Assembly (NCBI RefSeq): GCF_003265705.1
Contig: NW_020313168.1
Location: forward strand, 3,701,214 to 3,765,213
Source of the DNA: Callorhinus ursinus
Lineage: Eukaryota; Chordata; Mammalia; Carnivora; Otariidae
DNA: 64,000 bases
Direction of reading: 5' to 3'
Below, piece by piece: positions 43,091 through 55,200 of this stretch (position 1 is its first letter; each line of letters begins with the position of its first letter). A model generated the notes under the pieces. It was not told the origin of the DNA. It made no database searches and saw only the letters and a program-made list of their open reading frames with translations. The position numbers and the translations under genes are program-made.

Positions 43091-43539
43091 GCCCTTTGTA
43101 ATCAGTCACATCCCTGCCAGCATCCTGTAGCCCCCAGGCCCCGGCAGAAGCCAGTTTTGAGCAACAGGCAGGAGGTGCTTGCTTCCATATCCCCTCCTCC
43201 CAGCCCTGGTGGCCTGTTTGTTACTGCCTCAACCTCCCCTCAAGAGCAGGGGCTGTGTCTCCTGCAGCTCCCAGCCCAGGCTTGGCATACTCCCCGTTCT
43301 GACAGCACGTGTTTGCCAGAGGTGGGGGCCATATGCAAACCCGTCACTGGGAGGGCAGACTTCCCCAGAATAGTGTGTGTAGTGTGCTTTGTTTATGGGG
43401 TTTGTGGGGGGGAAGGAAGGAAGAAAGTGTGTGTTTGCGGTGTGTGAGCACATGCCTGGGTATACACGAGACATACGTGGAAAGGTACACTTGAAAACAA
43501 ACTTTAGCCTTGGTTGCTTCTGTGATGGGGCAGTAGGTG
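43091..43539. other. Intergenic DNA, nothing recognised
   Basis: Contains GT-rich words (about 43370-43450) but no assigned repeat or coding feature. Confidence 0.4.
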
Positions 43540-44400
43540 GCTGGGGATGGGGTGCATTCCTTTCCCGTGTCTGCTGTAATAAATTAGTGGCTTCAAACAA
43601 CACAAACTTAATATCTTATAGCCCCGGAGACCAGAAGTCTCAAATGGAGCCACAGAACTGTGTTCCTTCTAAGAGTTCTACAAGAAAATCTGTTTCCTTG
43701 CCTTTTTTCCAGCTTCTAGAGGCTGCCCATATTCCTTGGCTTGTGGCCCCTTTGTTATGGACTGACTGTTTGTATCCCCCCACCCCATTCCTATGTTGAA
43801 GCCCTAACTCCCCCATGCCAAGGTGTCTGGAGGTGGGGCCTTTGGGGAGTGGTTAGGGTTAGATGAAGTCATGAGGGTGGGGGCCTAGGAGGGGATTAGT
43901 GCCCTTATAAGAAAAGGTGCATTAGTAGTAGTAGTAGTACCTTTATAAGAAGAATGACCCGAGAGCTTGCTCTCTCTCCCCCAGGTGAACACACAGGAGA
44001 AGGTGGCCGTCTGCAAGGAAGGCAGAGGGCTCTCACCCAAAACCTCATTGACTGGACCTGACCTTGGACTTCCCACCTCCAGAATGGTGAGAGATAAATG
44101 TCTGCTGCTGAAGGCCCCTGTCCGTGGTATTTAAGATGGCAGCCAAGCTGACTGAGACCCCCTTCCTCCATCTGCAGAGCCACTAGACAGCATCTTCTCA
44201 CTCTGCTCTGGCCTCAGGCATCCCTCTTATAAGCACCCTCCTGATCACATTCAGGGCCCACCTGGATGATCCAGGATACTCTCCCATCTCGGGGTCGTTA
44301 ACTTCATTACATCTGCAGAGTCCCTTTTGTCCAAAGAAAATGACATAGTCACAGGTCTGGGGATTGAGGTATGGACATCTTTGGGGGCCCCAAGCCAACG
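43540..44400 (-). mobile_element. MaLR-type LTR fossil interrupted by a second LTR
   Basis: The left arm (GTCTGCTGTAATAAATTAGTG, CTTCAAACAACACAAACTT, CTTGCCTTTTTTCCAGCTTC) and right arm (TCTTATAAGCACCCTCCTGATC, GATGATCCAGGATACTCTCC, GGACATCTTTGGGGGCCCC) are pieces of one element. It was split by the LTR at about 43754-44157. Orientation is given as reverse of the usual MLT1-class reading. Confidence 0.75.
43754..44157 (+). mobile_element. MLT1/MST-type LTR inserted into the older LTR
   Basis: Starts TGTTATGGACTGACTGTTTG and includes TGTTGAAGCCCTAACTCCCC, GGAGGTGGGGCCTTTGGGG, GGATTAGTGCCCTTATAAG and GACTTCCCACCTCCAGAATGG; ends near GACTGAGACC. CCCTT on both sides fits a 5-bp target-site duplication. 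An internal TAG/TAGTAG stretch (about 43924-43938) and a partial repeat of CCTTTATAAGAAGAAT are later changes. Confidence 0.8.
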
Positions 44401-44520
44401 CTTTCTCAGTCAACACTTGTCACATCTGAAATTTGAAACCTATGACTATTACCTATTCAAAAACCCAATGCCGGTCAAACAAAGAGGAGCTGAGAGGGGT
44501 CCAGAGGTGCCCAGGACGGT

Positions 44521-44562
44521 GCGTGCGTATGCGCGCATGTGCGTGCGTGCGTGCGTGTGTGT
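44521..44562. repeat. (GTGC)n-type alternating tract
   Basis: GCGTGCGTATGCGCGCATGT followed by GCGTGCGTGC and GTGTGTGT: a second, shorter alternating purine-pyrimidine microsatellite. Confidence 0.88.
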
Positions 44563-46590
44563 AGAAGCTGGGGTTGATCCCTCTCTGGGCCTCTGTCTCT
44601 CCTCTGAGGGAATGAGACAGCATGGACAGATCCGGGCCCGTGGGACTGGGAGCAGCCCATTGGAACCCGCGGAGCCTCAGCCTTCACCCTGTTCGAGGTG
44701 ATGGCGGTATTTCCTTTCCTCCTGGCTCTGCCTCAAGATTAAAGCACTGAACACACCCACAATGCACGCAAAGTGGTAACCCGTGGTGGTGGAAAAATCG
44801 TGACAAAGCCACCTGTGGGCTTTGTGTCACTAGGTTGTCCCCTCTGCTCTCCCCAGCACAGAGACGGAGCAGTCCCTCCCCACCATGTCCCACTTGTCTG
44901 CAAAGGCTCCGTGCCCTCGGTGCCCTTGGGGTGCCTGCTCCCTGTGGGCAGCTGCGGGGCAGGAGGCCTGGGAGTCGGTGCCCCCCCCCCCCGACGGCAT
45001 CCCAGCCCCACCTGGAATCTCACCTCGGCTCCGTGTCATGAGGGTGGCACAGGAGGCCCCAGGACTGACAGCACAACGCTGGAGTCCGGTGGCAGTGGCT
45101 TGGAACCCAGACTGGCCACCCCTTGCCTTGCCTACCAGCACCCCTTTCCCTTCCTTCAGTAAGAGCAACCGGTTTCCATTCCTTGGCCATTCTTGGTCTT
45201 TGTGGCTCATTGATGGGACTGATGTCCCCCAGTGCCCTGGAGGCGGGGCACGACCCAGGACAGTCCAGTCAGGACAGGGTCCCGGCACTGCACGGGGACA
45301 AGGCGGACGCAGGCTGAGGCCAACCTAGATCCGCTGCGGCCACCTCCGTCACCACTAGGGAGAGCCTGCTGTGCGGGAGAAGCCCGCAGGGGAAGCAGAA
45401 GGCAGGGACGGACGGAGGCCTATTCCAGGTGTCGCTGCTGGTGAATCTGGATCCAGCTGTGCCCGAGGCCGCCTCCTCCTCCCGTGTGTTTTCATCATGT
45501 GAGCCAACTCCCTTCCGAAGGCCTCAGCCGGTCCGCATGGGCCTTGCAGAGTCCTGACCAGCAGCTACTAGCTGAGCCACTGGCCATTGGCCGCACGTGC
45601 TCTGTGCCCGAGAAGAGACGGTCAATTCTACCTGCTCGTGTGATTGCGGTGATACTGAGTAAGATAAAGAACCAAAGGACCTAATTAGATACATGGTAAG
45701 CTACAAAGTAACACCTCCGTAGCAGGTGGGTTAGAGTCCTGTTAATCTCAAGAATATGATGAGTCAAACGAGATGGCTCCCCATCTTACCAGGAAAAAAA
45801 CCCTTAAGAAACCAGCCTCAGCTGGACTGAGATCAGAACACCCATGTCACGGGGGAGAGACCCTCTCCCTGTCCAGAGCCAGCAGGGGACTGCAGTGGAC
45901 ACATCCTAAGGGGACCCCAATGTGTCACATCCTCTATGATTCCCTCCTCATGAGTGTGGGCAGAAGCTGGGACTAGGGTCTAAGGAACAGAACCTGGCAA
46001 AGGGGACCAGATGTCCCTCCATAGTTATATCTGAGACTCTCTCTCAGCAGACCGGAGCAAGAACGTCCCCCTGCTGAAGGGAGGGGGCAGCCATGTTGAG
46101 GGAGCCCATGGGGTCAGGAGCTGTGGCCTCTAGAACTTGAAGGTGGCCTCTGGCCTCCGGCCAGCAAAACCCCCAGGCCCTCAGTCACACGGCTGCAAGG
46201 CAAGGAGTTCTGCCCATAACTGGAAAGAGCTTGGAAGCAGATCTTCCTCAGGGGAGGCTTCAGGTGAGGACCCAGCCCAGCCACCACTTTGATGGCAACC
46301 CTGTGAGCTCTTAAATAGAGGGCCCTGCTGAGCAGCCCGCAGACCTCTGACCTAAGGCAACCGTCCGATATTAGATGTATGTGTTGGGTAAGCCTCTAGA
46401 CGCGTGATCATTTGTTCACAGCGTCGAAAACAAGCACGGCATCCCGCTGCTGTCTGGGGTGTCAGAGGGAAGAGGCCCCAGAAGGGGCAAAAGTCCAGGA
46501 CCCCCTTCTCACTGGGTTGGGGTACAATTTCCCAGGGGCTGCTGGTTATTTTGGCTGGATTACAACTCACCTCTCCCTTGGTTCAAAGCA
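44563..46590. other. Intergenic DNA, no gene seen
   Basis: A C10 run near 44983 and otherwise ordinary GC-rich DNA. About 45490-46330 is less GC-rich; it may be old repeat material, but no family could be named. Confidence 0.4.
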
Positions 46591-46960
46591 ACCATCACTC
46601 AGTATCGCTTAGTTTCTGTGGGTCGGAACGTGGGAGTGGTTCGGCTGGGCCTTCTGGCCCGAGGCCCCTCATGGGGCTGCAGTCCTCTGAAGGCTGGACG
46701 GGGCTGGAGGACCCACTTCCAAGGTGGTCCATGCGCATGGCCGTTGGTTGGAGGCCTCCATTCTTCTCCCCATGAGCTTCCCCGTGGGGTGGTTGGAGTA
46801 TCCTCATGGAATGGGGGACTGGCTTCCCCCGGAGCAAGGGGGCCGAAAGACCGAGATGGAAGAAGCCACACAGATCAACTTGGTTCAGTACGGGAGGGGC
46901 TGAATACCAGGAGACAGGTTCCCTGGCGCCATCTTGGAGCCGGGCCACCACACAAGTGTG
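46590..46960. mobile_element. Ancient LTR-like repeat
   Basis: TTAGTTTCTGTGGGTCGGAAC, GTCCTCTGAAGGCTGGACGGG, GCTGGAGGACCCACTTCCAAG, GCTTCCCCCGGAGCAAGGG and GCCATCTTGGAGCCGGGCC follow a widespread old mammalian LTR (MaLR-like; exact name not assigned). Non-coding. Confidence 0.6.
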
Positions 46961-49900
46961 GGCGGAGGCGACAGAGGCTGGTGGGGGCTTGGAGAGAGCT
47001 ATGGAAAGAAGAGTGGGCACTTGTAAAGCTTGGGAATTCTCTGAGCATACCCCCCAAGGCTCTCGGGTGTGAGGCTACCCCCGGCTTCCACCTCGTGTGG
47101 CTCAGGGAATGAGCTGGGAGAAGAAGATCACAGGTCCCAGTCTTGCTTCCCCAAACCGGGCCCTGGACCCCAGGGGAAGTGGGGCCCTGCAGAAAGGGGC
47201 CAGGGAAAGCAGGGGTACCCCATCTGGGCTGTTTGTCCCTGCTGTGGGGCCCCAGCTGCTTGCTCTCCTCTCTGAGCTTCTGTCTCGGTGCAGGGGAGGC
47301 CTACTGGCTCCCTCAGGTGAGAGCTGGGGGACCGAGGACAGGGGTGAAACGGGGGTTAATACAGTACTGTGTGCGGCTGTCAGCCAGGCCCCATGCCGCA
47401 TTCCCCCCCTGAAACCTCCCTGATACTTCAGGGGTCTGATCAAGGCCCCCGCACCCAGGGCCTCCCTCCCTGGGCCGAGCAGGGATCTAGAGGAGGGAAG
47501 AAGGGAGGAGGGGGAAATCTGGGGAGGTCAGTGCCTGGCAGGGGGTGTAGGGCTGGGGCCTGGGGGGCTGAGCCTGGAAGAGGACTGGAAACCCTGCTCC
47601 AAGCCATCTGAGACCCTGGCTCTGACGCCACTAGCCGGCTCGCTGGCTGCCAACCCTCCCCACAGTGACCTGGGGAGTTTGGGCTCTCATCCCTGGTGGC
47701 ACAGGCTTCCCGGAACCATGCTACTGTCTCTTTTGGGGCTAGCCCAACCTGGCTGCAATGGGAAGGCCCCCATGTTGGGCGGAGATGAGTGGCAGGCACC
47801 CCTGAAGCCGGCTGGGCGCTCAGATCTCCTCTGCCCAATGCCCTGGGCTCTGGGTCCCGGAAGAGGTCCCTGTGCTTCAAGGGGAGGGTCTGGTGGGAAT
47901 GCCGAGGCCAGCCTGGAGCGGGCAAGAAAGCTTGTGGACCTGGAATTCCAGGCAGGAAGAACAAGATCCCCTCTGGGTCAGGGAGATCAGGTAGCCTGCG
48001 CGCGGGAAGGGCAGGTCGGGGAGGAGGTGCAGAAGTGAGAAGAACCTGAGGCACTCCCTGCGAAGCCAGGAAGGGCTGGTCCTGCCCCTCCTCCAAGCTC
48101 ACTGCCCTGCTGGGTCCCACCTGCGTGTCCTCACCACGGCCCCACGAGGGGGGCCTATCCCTACTTGCTGCTTGCCAGCAGGGAGAGGTAGAGCTGCTTG
48201 TCCATGTCACTCCCCGTACCCAGTGACTGCAGATCCAAAACCCAGTGTGTGGGCTGCCCTCTGGGAGGACAGTGCATCCCTCTGGGCACCTCCAAGCCCT
48301 GCACACCTGCCTACATATCCTGGAATACTTGGGCAAACTCAGGTCTATGATCCCTGGTCTCAGTGCAACTCGCACGCATGCACATGCACACAGGGGTCTC
48401 CTCACCCAGGTCACCTGAGCTCCCAGAACTGCACAGGGAAAGGTGACCTTTCCCAAGAAGCATGGCTACCTTCCTAGCGTCCTGCCCACCCCACCTCCTG
48501 CTGCCCATCTCAACTGCTGTCCCAGACAACAGCTCAAGGAATCCAAAACATAGGCACAGCAGCACCCAGGCTCAAGGCAGGCTGGGGCTGGGACCTCCGC
48601 AGAGCTCGCCTGCAAACAGGAGGCCAAAGAATGCAGTGGGCAGCTTGGCAGAGAGACCGACAGAGCCACCGGGCTTCCAGGAACACGCTGGCCCTGCCCT
48701 GACCTCGCCCACCGGCTCAGACACTCAGCCAATAGATGTCCAGTCCCGGGCACCAGCCCCCGGCAGCACCCAGCCCAACACAGCTGCTGCCCTCCTGGTC
48801 ACCACCCCTTGCCCCCGGCGACAACAGGACTGGAACTGGATCCTTGTCCTCTCAGGGCTCCAGCCTTGCCGGGAAGGGGGTATCTTTAGCTTCCCTTCCT
48901 GGAAGCCCACTGGCTCCAGTCCCACCGTGGCCCAGCAGCATCGCCTCCACACCCGGCCACCTCCCCCCTCAGCACCGATTCCCTACAAGAGGGGCAGCCA
49001 CTCCGGGGAGGCTGGCTTGGCCATTCGGTGCCCCGCCGGGGTTAGGGTCCCGTGTCCAGCTTGGACCTAACACTGCCCACACAGTCCTCCTTGCTCCCCT
49101 CCTGAACCCCGCTTGCCTCGGGGTATTGGCCAAAAGATACCACACCCCCCGCTGAATTACAGGACCTGAAATAGTGTTGATGCGTCCCTTGTCAGAGGAG
49201 GAGACCGAGGTCCAGAGGGAAGATGGGAAGTGGCCTAGGGCTCCCGGAGCGAGTTGCAAACAGGGCAGTACAGGACCCGGGGCTGTTCCTGACACTCTAG
49301 GGTGTTTTCCTGGCACCAGGGGTGAATCAGGAAATGACCCGTGTGGGGACTCCTTAATCGCATGACCTCCTGGGTGCAGGGATGGGCAAAGTAGGTGTGT
49401 GGCTCTGAGAAAGTGAGTCCAGAGAACTGAGGGGAGCAGCCAGAGGGGAAGTGCCCGAGTCCTCCCTCAGAGGGGGAGCACCCACCTGCAGGGCGTCTCC
49501 CAGGAAGAAGGCTGGGGGCAGGACATGTGATAAGGAGCTGAGTCAGCAACAGGGCAGGAGAGGACTGACTGGATCTCATGCTGCAGGGTGGCTCTGGGGC
49601 CTCAGGAACTGGGTGAGGGCTCAGTGAACCCCTCACCCAGGAATGAAAGCAGTCAGGTCAGGCCTGACATCATTTCCTGGCCAAGAAGACACTCAGCATG
49701 GACTGTTCAACCAAGACTGGGATGGCGGGGAGCGGGGGGGAAGACGGGGAAGTCTGCTGTCCGCCCCCCAGGGGCTCGTAGCTTGGGCGTGGGGGGAGAG
49801 GGTGGAGTGGGCAGGCAAGAAGAGGAACAGTGAGCACCCAGTTAGCTGAGACGCAGTCAGAGTGCAAGAGATGTCCGAAAGAAGGAGTAAAGGAAACCAA

Positions 49901-51394
49901 GTGTGCAGATGTGGGCAGGTTTGCAGCCGGTTGAGGAAAAGCCCAGGAAACTTTCCCACCCTGGGGAAGGAGGTGGTAGGGGTGCAGCCTGACAGGGTGA
50001 ATGCAGCGTCAGTAGCAGTCATGGGGGCCCTGGGGTCAGGGAGTACAGTGCTTGGAACCACACAAAGGCGAGAGGTGAAAAATGATGGGAGGTGGGAACT
50101 TCTCAGGCCTGTGATTTTAACTGCAAGTAACAAAAACAGAGTCTTAAACCATAAAGATTCCCGTTGTTTATATAACAGAAAATCCAAAGGTTAGGGGTTC
50201 CAGAGCCAGTTGGAGGCTCAAGGATATTGGCAAGAGCCCAAGTTCTCTCTGTCCTTCCATGACACCAATTTAGGGTTACTAATCATCCTGCTGCCCAGAA
50301 CTTTTCCAATTTTAGTGCTGAACGTCCTGCATCATGGGAAATCCAATCCAGACTTGTGGTCACCCTGGTATTGGAGATGGTGCTCCTCATGGGCACAAAA
50401 GAGCTGCCGTAGCTCCAAGCCTCACACCCTCACAGGACAGGGCACTGAGCAAGAGGACATAGGGTGCAAGCAAAACAGATTTCTCTTTGAACTTCTCAGA
50501 AGCCCTTAGAGACCCTCCCCTTACACTTCATGGGCAGGTCTGGGTTGCATGGTCACCCTAGACCAGTCTCCGGCAAAAGAGTAGGGGGTTGGTATGACTT
50601 GTTTAGACTCATCACTATTCATCCCCTGGGGAGCCCAGGGGCACAGGAAAGCACAGGATTTCTCTGGATTAGAGCTGAGAGCACAGGGCTTCAGGGAGGC
50701 CTGGATGGTAGGAAGTGGGGTCATGGGGGGCCCGGAAGAGGAGGAGGGCGGCCCCCTCCAGGGGGCATCCTAAGCTGGAGGCCAGTGAGGCTGGAGCCCA
50801 GGGAGGGGGGTGGGAAGAGGGGCAGAGGCTCAATCCCTCTAGGGTCTGGGAGGCCAGAGGAGCTTGGGTTATTTCCCCCATGGAACCTGCAGATGCTGGA
50901 GCCCCGTAACAGGAGAGTAACTAAGTGCATGGTCAGGTTTGTGTTTCAGGAAGCCCCGCTCCTGCTGCTCTTGGGCCAAGACCCCAGGGAGTGGGGGACG
51001 GAGCCCCAGGTGGAAGGTCTTTGTCCTGCAGGGGAGAGGCAGAGGGGTGAGGAGGGGCTGGCTTCTGGATCTGCTCTGAAGGGACAGCAGGCTTTGCCGC
51101 TGGACCGGTCGATTGTGGGGATGCAAGAAGAAGAGAGGGCAGGGCAGAGGCACTGCTTGGGGCCTGGGTAACTGGCGGTCTCGTTTACCAGGTGCTGAGC
51201 CGGGGAGAGTATGAGAGGAGGGCGAGGGGGTGTGAGTAGATCCAGGCATCAGCCTGGCTGGATGCAGACAGCTGGACGGACACAAGGATGGCGTGAGACT
51301 AGTTTCACCATCATATCTGGGCCAGCCACACGGGCTCACACCCAGTAGAGTGAAGCAGGTTGTTGGGGGGGGGGATAAAAAATCTTTTAAATTG
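46961..51394. other. Long GC-rich intergenic stretch, no gene seen
   Basis: A minus-strand MIR piece near 49160-49260 (TTGTCAGAGGAGGAGACCG) and an old unassigned repeat at about 50110-50430 (TTTTAACTGCAAGTAACAAAA, TATAACAGAAAATCCAAAGG). CCTCCAGGGGGCAT at 50755-50768 is a CTCF-like match with two mismatches. The 338-codon minus-strand frame at 47440-48456 has no recognisable domain. Confidence 0.45.
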
Positions 51395-51597
51395 AAGGGC
51401 ACCTGGGTGGCTCAGTCGGTTAAGAATCTGACTCTTGGTTTCTGCTCGGGTCATAATCCCGGGTCGTGGGATTGAGCCCTGCTTTGGGCTTTATGCTCAG
51501 CGGGAAGTCGGCTTGGGAGTCTCTCTCTCCCTCTGCTCCTCCCCCTGTTCATGCTTTCTCTCTCTCAGATAAATAAGTAAATCTTTTTTAAAAATCT
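51395..51597 (+). mobile_element. can-SINE (older variant)
   Basis: Head GGGCACCTGGGTGGCTCAG, body AAGAATCTGACTCTTGGTTTC and GAAGTCGGCTTGGGAGTCTC. This is the older can-SINE type, shared in style with the 3031 copy. The A/T-rich tail ends about 51597, where the next SINE begins within a few bases. Confidence 0.93.
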
Positions 51598-51599
51598 TT

Positions 51600-51803
51600 T
51601 AGGGGTGACTGGGGGGCTCAGTTGTTTAGCGTCTGCCTTCGGCTCAGATCATGATCCCAGGGTCCTGGGATCGAGCCCCGCATCGGGCTCCCTGCTCCGC
51701 GGGAAGCCTGCTTCTCCCTCTCCCTCTGCCCCTGCTTGTGTTCCCTCTCTCGCTGTCTCTCTCTCTGTCAAACAAATAAATAAAATATTAAAAAAAAAAA
51801 AAA
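51600..51803 (+). mobile_element. can-SINE, arctoid-type body, in tandem behind an older copy
   Basis: Starts GGGGTGACTGGGGGGCTCAG, a mutated head, then GCGTCTGCCTTCGGCTCAG and the CCGCGGGAAGCCTGCTTCTC body. The tail is (AAAT)n then A14. It abuts the tail of the older SINE, consistent with insertion of a younger element into the A/T-rich tail of an old one. Confidence 0.94.
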
Positions 51804-52734
51804 GCCGAGGTGACCGGCTGCCCATCCCCAGGACACTTTGCTCTTGTGATGCGATGTGGGGGTGACTCCAGGGATGGCCTATGGTTCCCACTCCCGGACT
51901 GTTAACCAGCCACACAGTCTGATCCATCAGCCCCACCAGCCATAGCAAGGTTCAGGGACGGGGGCCAGAGGGCACCGCCTGCTCCGGGACCGAGGGGAGC
52001 CACCAGCTCTGCTGGGCTTCCCGGATAGACCCGGCTCCTCCCCGGCTCCTCCCCGGCTCCCCCACACCTGAGCAGCTCAACTTGGCTGCACAAAATACCG
52101 ACCTTGCTGGCTGGGCTTTCCTGCCGTAGATCTGGGGGTCTGCAGAACAACACTCTCCCCCTCACCCCCCCAAGTCATGCTCCCTTCCCGTGTCAGCTCA
52201 CAGCCCCCCACCCACCCCTGTGACTACTTCCCACCATCAGCCACCTTTCTGCTCTCCTCATAACACCCTGTTCTCTTCATTCACAGCGTGGAACAAAACC
52301 CAAAACCCAAATCCATCTCCTGCTGAGCCACCCCAGGGACAAGGAGCACCACAGGCCCCTCCGCAGCCTGCCCTGCATCAGTCCCTTCCCCCCCACCTCC
52401 CCTGCAGACATGCCGGCCATCTCCCCCCTCAGACACCCCCCTTGGCACGCCCTCAGCTCATGCAGGCCAAGGGCCACCGCCCCATCTGCGCTCCCGTCTG
52501 TGTCTTCATCTCATGGGGTCGGGGGGGGGGGGTTCTCAGCTGTTCACCCTTCCCCGCAGCCTCAGCCACACTCTCCCCCGCACGGAGCAATTCTCGGGGA
52601 CACCAGCTGGGTGTCTCACAACCTAAGTCAGTTCTGACACCACCTACCTGGACACCAATCCCACAGGTCAAGGGCTCCGTCCCGCAAGACCGCCCCGCAA
52701 CTTCAGCTGCAAGGAGGGCGTCCCCAGGTAACCC
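51804..52734. other. Intergenic DNA with small tandem repeat
   Basis: Three copies of GGCTCCTCCCC at about 52028-52060, and a poly-G run near 52519-52531. No gene recognised. Confidence 0.45.
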
Positions 52735-52779
52735 ACAGCTTCTGTCTGACTTGACTACAAATCAGAGGTTCCCATGCTG

Positions 52780-53400
52780 CCCTCCTCCTTGGATTTGAGC
52801 GTTTGCTAGAGCAGCTCATAGAACCCAGGGAAACATCTACATTTACCAGTTTGTTATATAATGAAGGATATGCCAGAGTCTACAGATGAACAGCCAGCTG
52901 TGGGGATACGGAGGGTGGGGTCTGGGAGGGTCCTGAGCACAAGACCTTCTGTCCCCATGAAGTTGGGGAGCTTCACCCTCCTGGCACGCGGATGTGTTCA
53001 CCCACCCAGAGGCTCTCCAAACCCTGCTCTTTGGGGATTTTATGGAGGCTTCCTCTCCTAGGCACGATCGATCATTAATCCAATTCCAGCCCCTCGCCTC
53101 TCCTAGGAGAATGGGGGCTGGGGCTGAAGATTTCAAGCCTCCACCATGACTAGGTCTTTCTGGTGGCCAGTCCCCATCCTGGAGCACAGCCAGAGTCGCC
53201 TCTTTAGGACAAAGACACTCCTATCACCTAGGACATTCCAAGGGATTTAGTACCCCCCCCACCCCACCCCTGTCAGGAACCCCGGGGGTCAAAGACCAAA
53301 TACTAGAGCAAAAGAAGTTCCCAGTGCTCTTATCACTTAGGAAATTGCAAGGGTTTTTGGAGCTCGGTGCCTGGAGCTGGGGGCAAAGACCAACATGCAT
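52780..53400. mobile_element. ERVL-type LTR fossil with internal duplication
   Basis: Recognisable words: AGAGCAGCTCATAGAACCCAG, GGAAACATCTACATTTACCAG, GGCTCTCCAAACCCTGCTC, GGATTTTATGGAGGCTTCC and TAGGTCTTTCTGGTGGCCAG. These follow an old ERVL-class LTR. Near the end, a TATCACCTAGGACATTCCAAG segment and a TATCACTTAGGAAATTGCAAG segment each run to CAAAGACCAA, a duplication of about 110 bp. Solo, non-coding. Confidence 0.7.
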
Positions 53401-54990
53401 CTTTTTCTGCCTGTTCACCTGGGCTCTCCTCACCATTTCAAACTCCATGACCGCAAAGGTAGATGCAAGAAGCCGCATGCTCTTTGTAAACAGTCGCAAA
53501 GTACAGTGGATGGGCAAGCGTCCATGCTGCGGGGCTCTCCTGGGTTTCTTACAAGCTGTTTCCTCAGCCCAGGGGTGAGTATCACCGTCCAGGGCAACTA
53601 ACACCTAAGATTATGTGTTGGCCGCGTTGGCCTGGGAGCCTGGCCAGGACCCACAAGTGGCCTTATTTCTGGGATAGTCTCCCCATTTAATGAATGGACC
53701 CCCTCCTGTGGTCTGCCTGGTGGCATGTCAGCAGGCGCCAAGGTTGGCGGCCGAGATTAGCATGCATTTCGCAAACAGGAGACTGTGTGGCCCAGGGGAC
53801 CCTGACACGCGCCTTGGAGGGTCCAGCATCTCACATTCCCTGCTGTGGCCCAACTGAGAAGGACAGAGGCTTATCCCGTCTCCCTTCAGATGGCTCCTCT
53901 CCCAGCGTCCTGGGGGACTCTGCTCCCCTCTTTCTGCCTCATGCCCCTGCCTGCCTCCTGGACCACCGCTGATGGTCCCTCACTGACCCCCAGAGGGCCT
54001 CCATCCCCGGGGGCACCCTGAAGACTGCCGATGCCCTCCCTGGAATCATCATTACCTGTGTTTGCCTCGCCCCCGCGAGGTGGCCCTGAGGGCCGGGTGA
54101 GGGTCAAGCAGGACAAGCCAGCGTGGATCTGAAGGCCCTCTGGAAGAGGGGTTCTGGAGAGATGCAAAAGGGGGTGGCCCCTAGCCAGGATTCTGAGCCG
54201 GTGTCCCTGAGCTAGGACAGCAGAGGATCGGGACTCAGTGCATGCTGGGTTTGGGAACACCCGACTCAAGACCAAGGGCAGAAAGTTCAGAGAAGTAAAA
54301 TGGTAGACGTGGGGCCAGTAATTAGTACTCTCCCGAGGCAGAATGTTTCAGAAATCAAGTAGGTTGCCTCACCCAGCAGTGGGCCCATGGCTGGGCCCTC
54401 TTCTCAGGAATGTGGAGAGGGGTCCACCGGGGTGCTAAGGACTGGACTTCAAGTAAACAAGAACCGAGATTAACCCTGCTTAAACACCCGGGAGCGTTCG
54501 TTGATCAGCTCAGGGTTCCAGAAAGTCTCATCCCTCCAGAGGAGCAGCCAAAGAGAGGCGCCCTGCTTCTGGGGACTGGCTGCATCCTCGGCAGTCTCTC
54601 CGCACGGTTGCAGGATGCCCTGGAGAGTCGTACAGCCGTGTCTCTCAGGCTCCAAATCCAACAGAAGAGTGAGCCTCCTTCTAGCGACAACAGAAGCCCA
54701 GGATTTGCATCTGTGGGGCCCATTCGGCCTGAGCCGCGATAGGTGTCCTGAATTACTGTGACCCTGGGCGAGGGGGCGGTCAAGATCCAGGCTAGCCCTG
54801 CGGGGGCTAGAGTTGGGTCAGTGGGGAAAGTGAATGGTGTGGAGGAAAGCAGCAGGTGTCTGAGCTGAGGGGGTGAACCGGGTGAGCCCTAACGTTCTGT
54901 GACTACAGGACATCCCCAGCGGCACTATGTGTCCACATCATAGGTGTCTGATAATTGATTGTTGTGGGAATAAATGGAAGAAAGAGAAGA
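53401..54990. other. Intergenic DNA, nothing recognised
   Basis: No repeat family or coding feature recognised between the ERVL-type LTR and the GGAA microsatellite. Confidence 0.4.
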
Positions 54991-54998
54991 AGGGAAGC

Positions 54999-55200
54999 AG
55001 GAGGGAAGGAAGGAAGGAAGGAAGGAAGGAAGGAGGGAGGGAGGGAGGGAAGGAAGGAAGGAAGGAAGGAAGGAAGGAAGGAAGGAAGGTAGTGAGGGGA
55101 GGGGAGGGGGGGAGGGGAGGGAGGGAGGGAAGGAGAGGGGATGGGAGGGGGGAAGGGAGGCGAGGGACGGGAGGGGAGGGGGGAGGGGAGGAGGAGGGAT
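54999..55200 (+). repeat. (GGAA)n and (GGGA)n purine microsatellite
   Basis: About 90 bp of GGAA/GGGA units (54999-55089), two T interruptions at 55090 and 55093, then about 105 bp of GGGGA/GAGG purine repeat. The tract can form triplex or quadruplex structures and supplies tandem ETS core sites. Confidence 0.95.

Noticed and set aside
47440..48456. 338-codon minus-strand open frame
   Set aside because: Pro/Ser/Gly-rich translation with no known domain, in GC-rich DNA where long chance frames are common.
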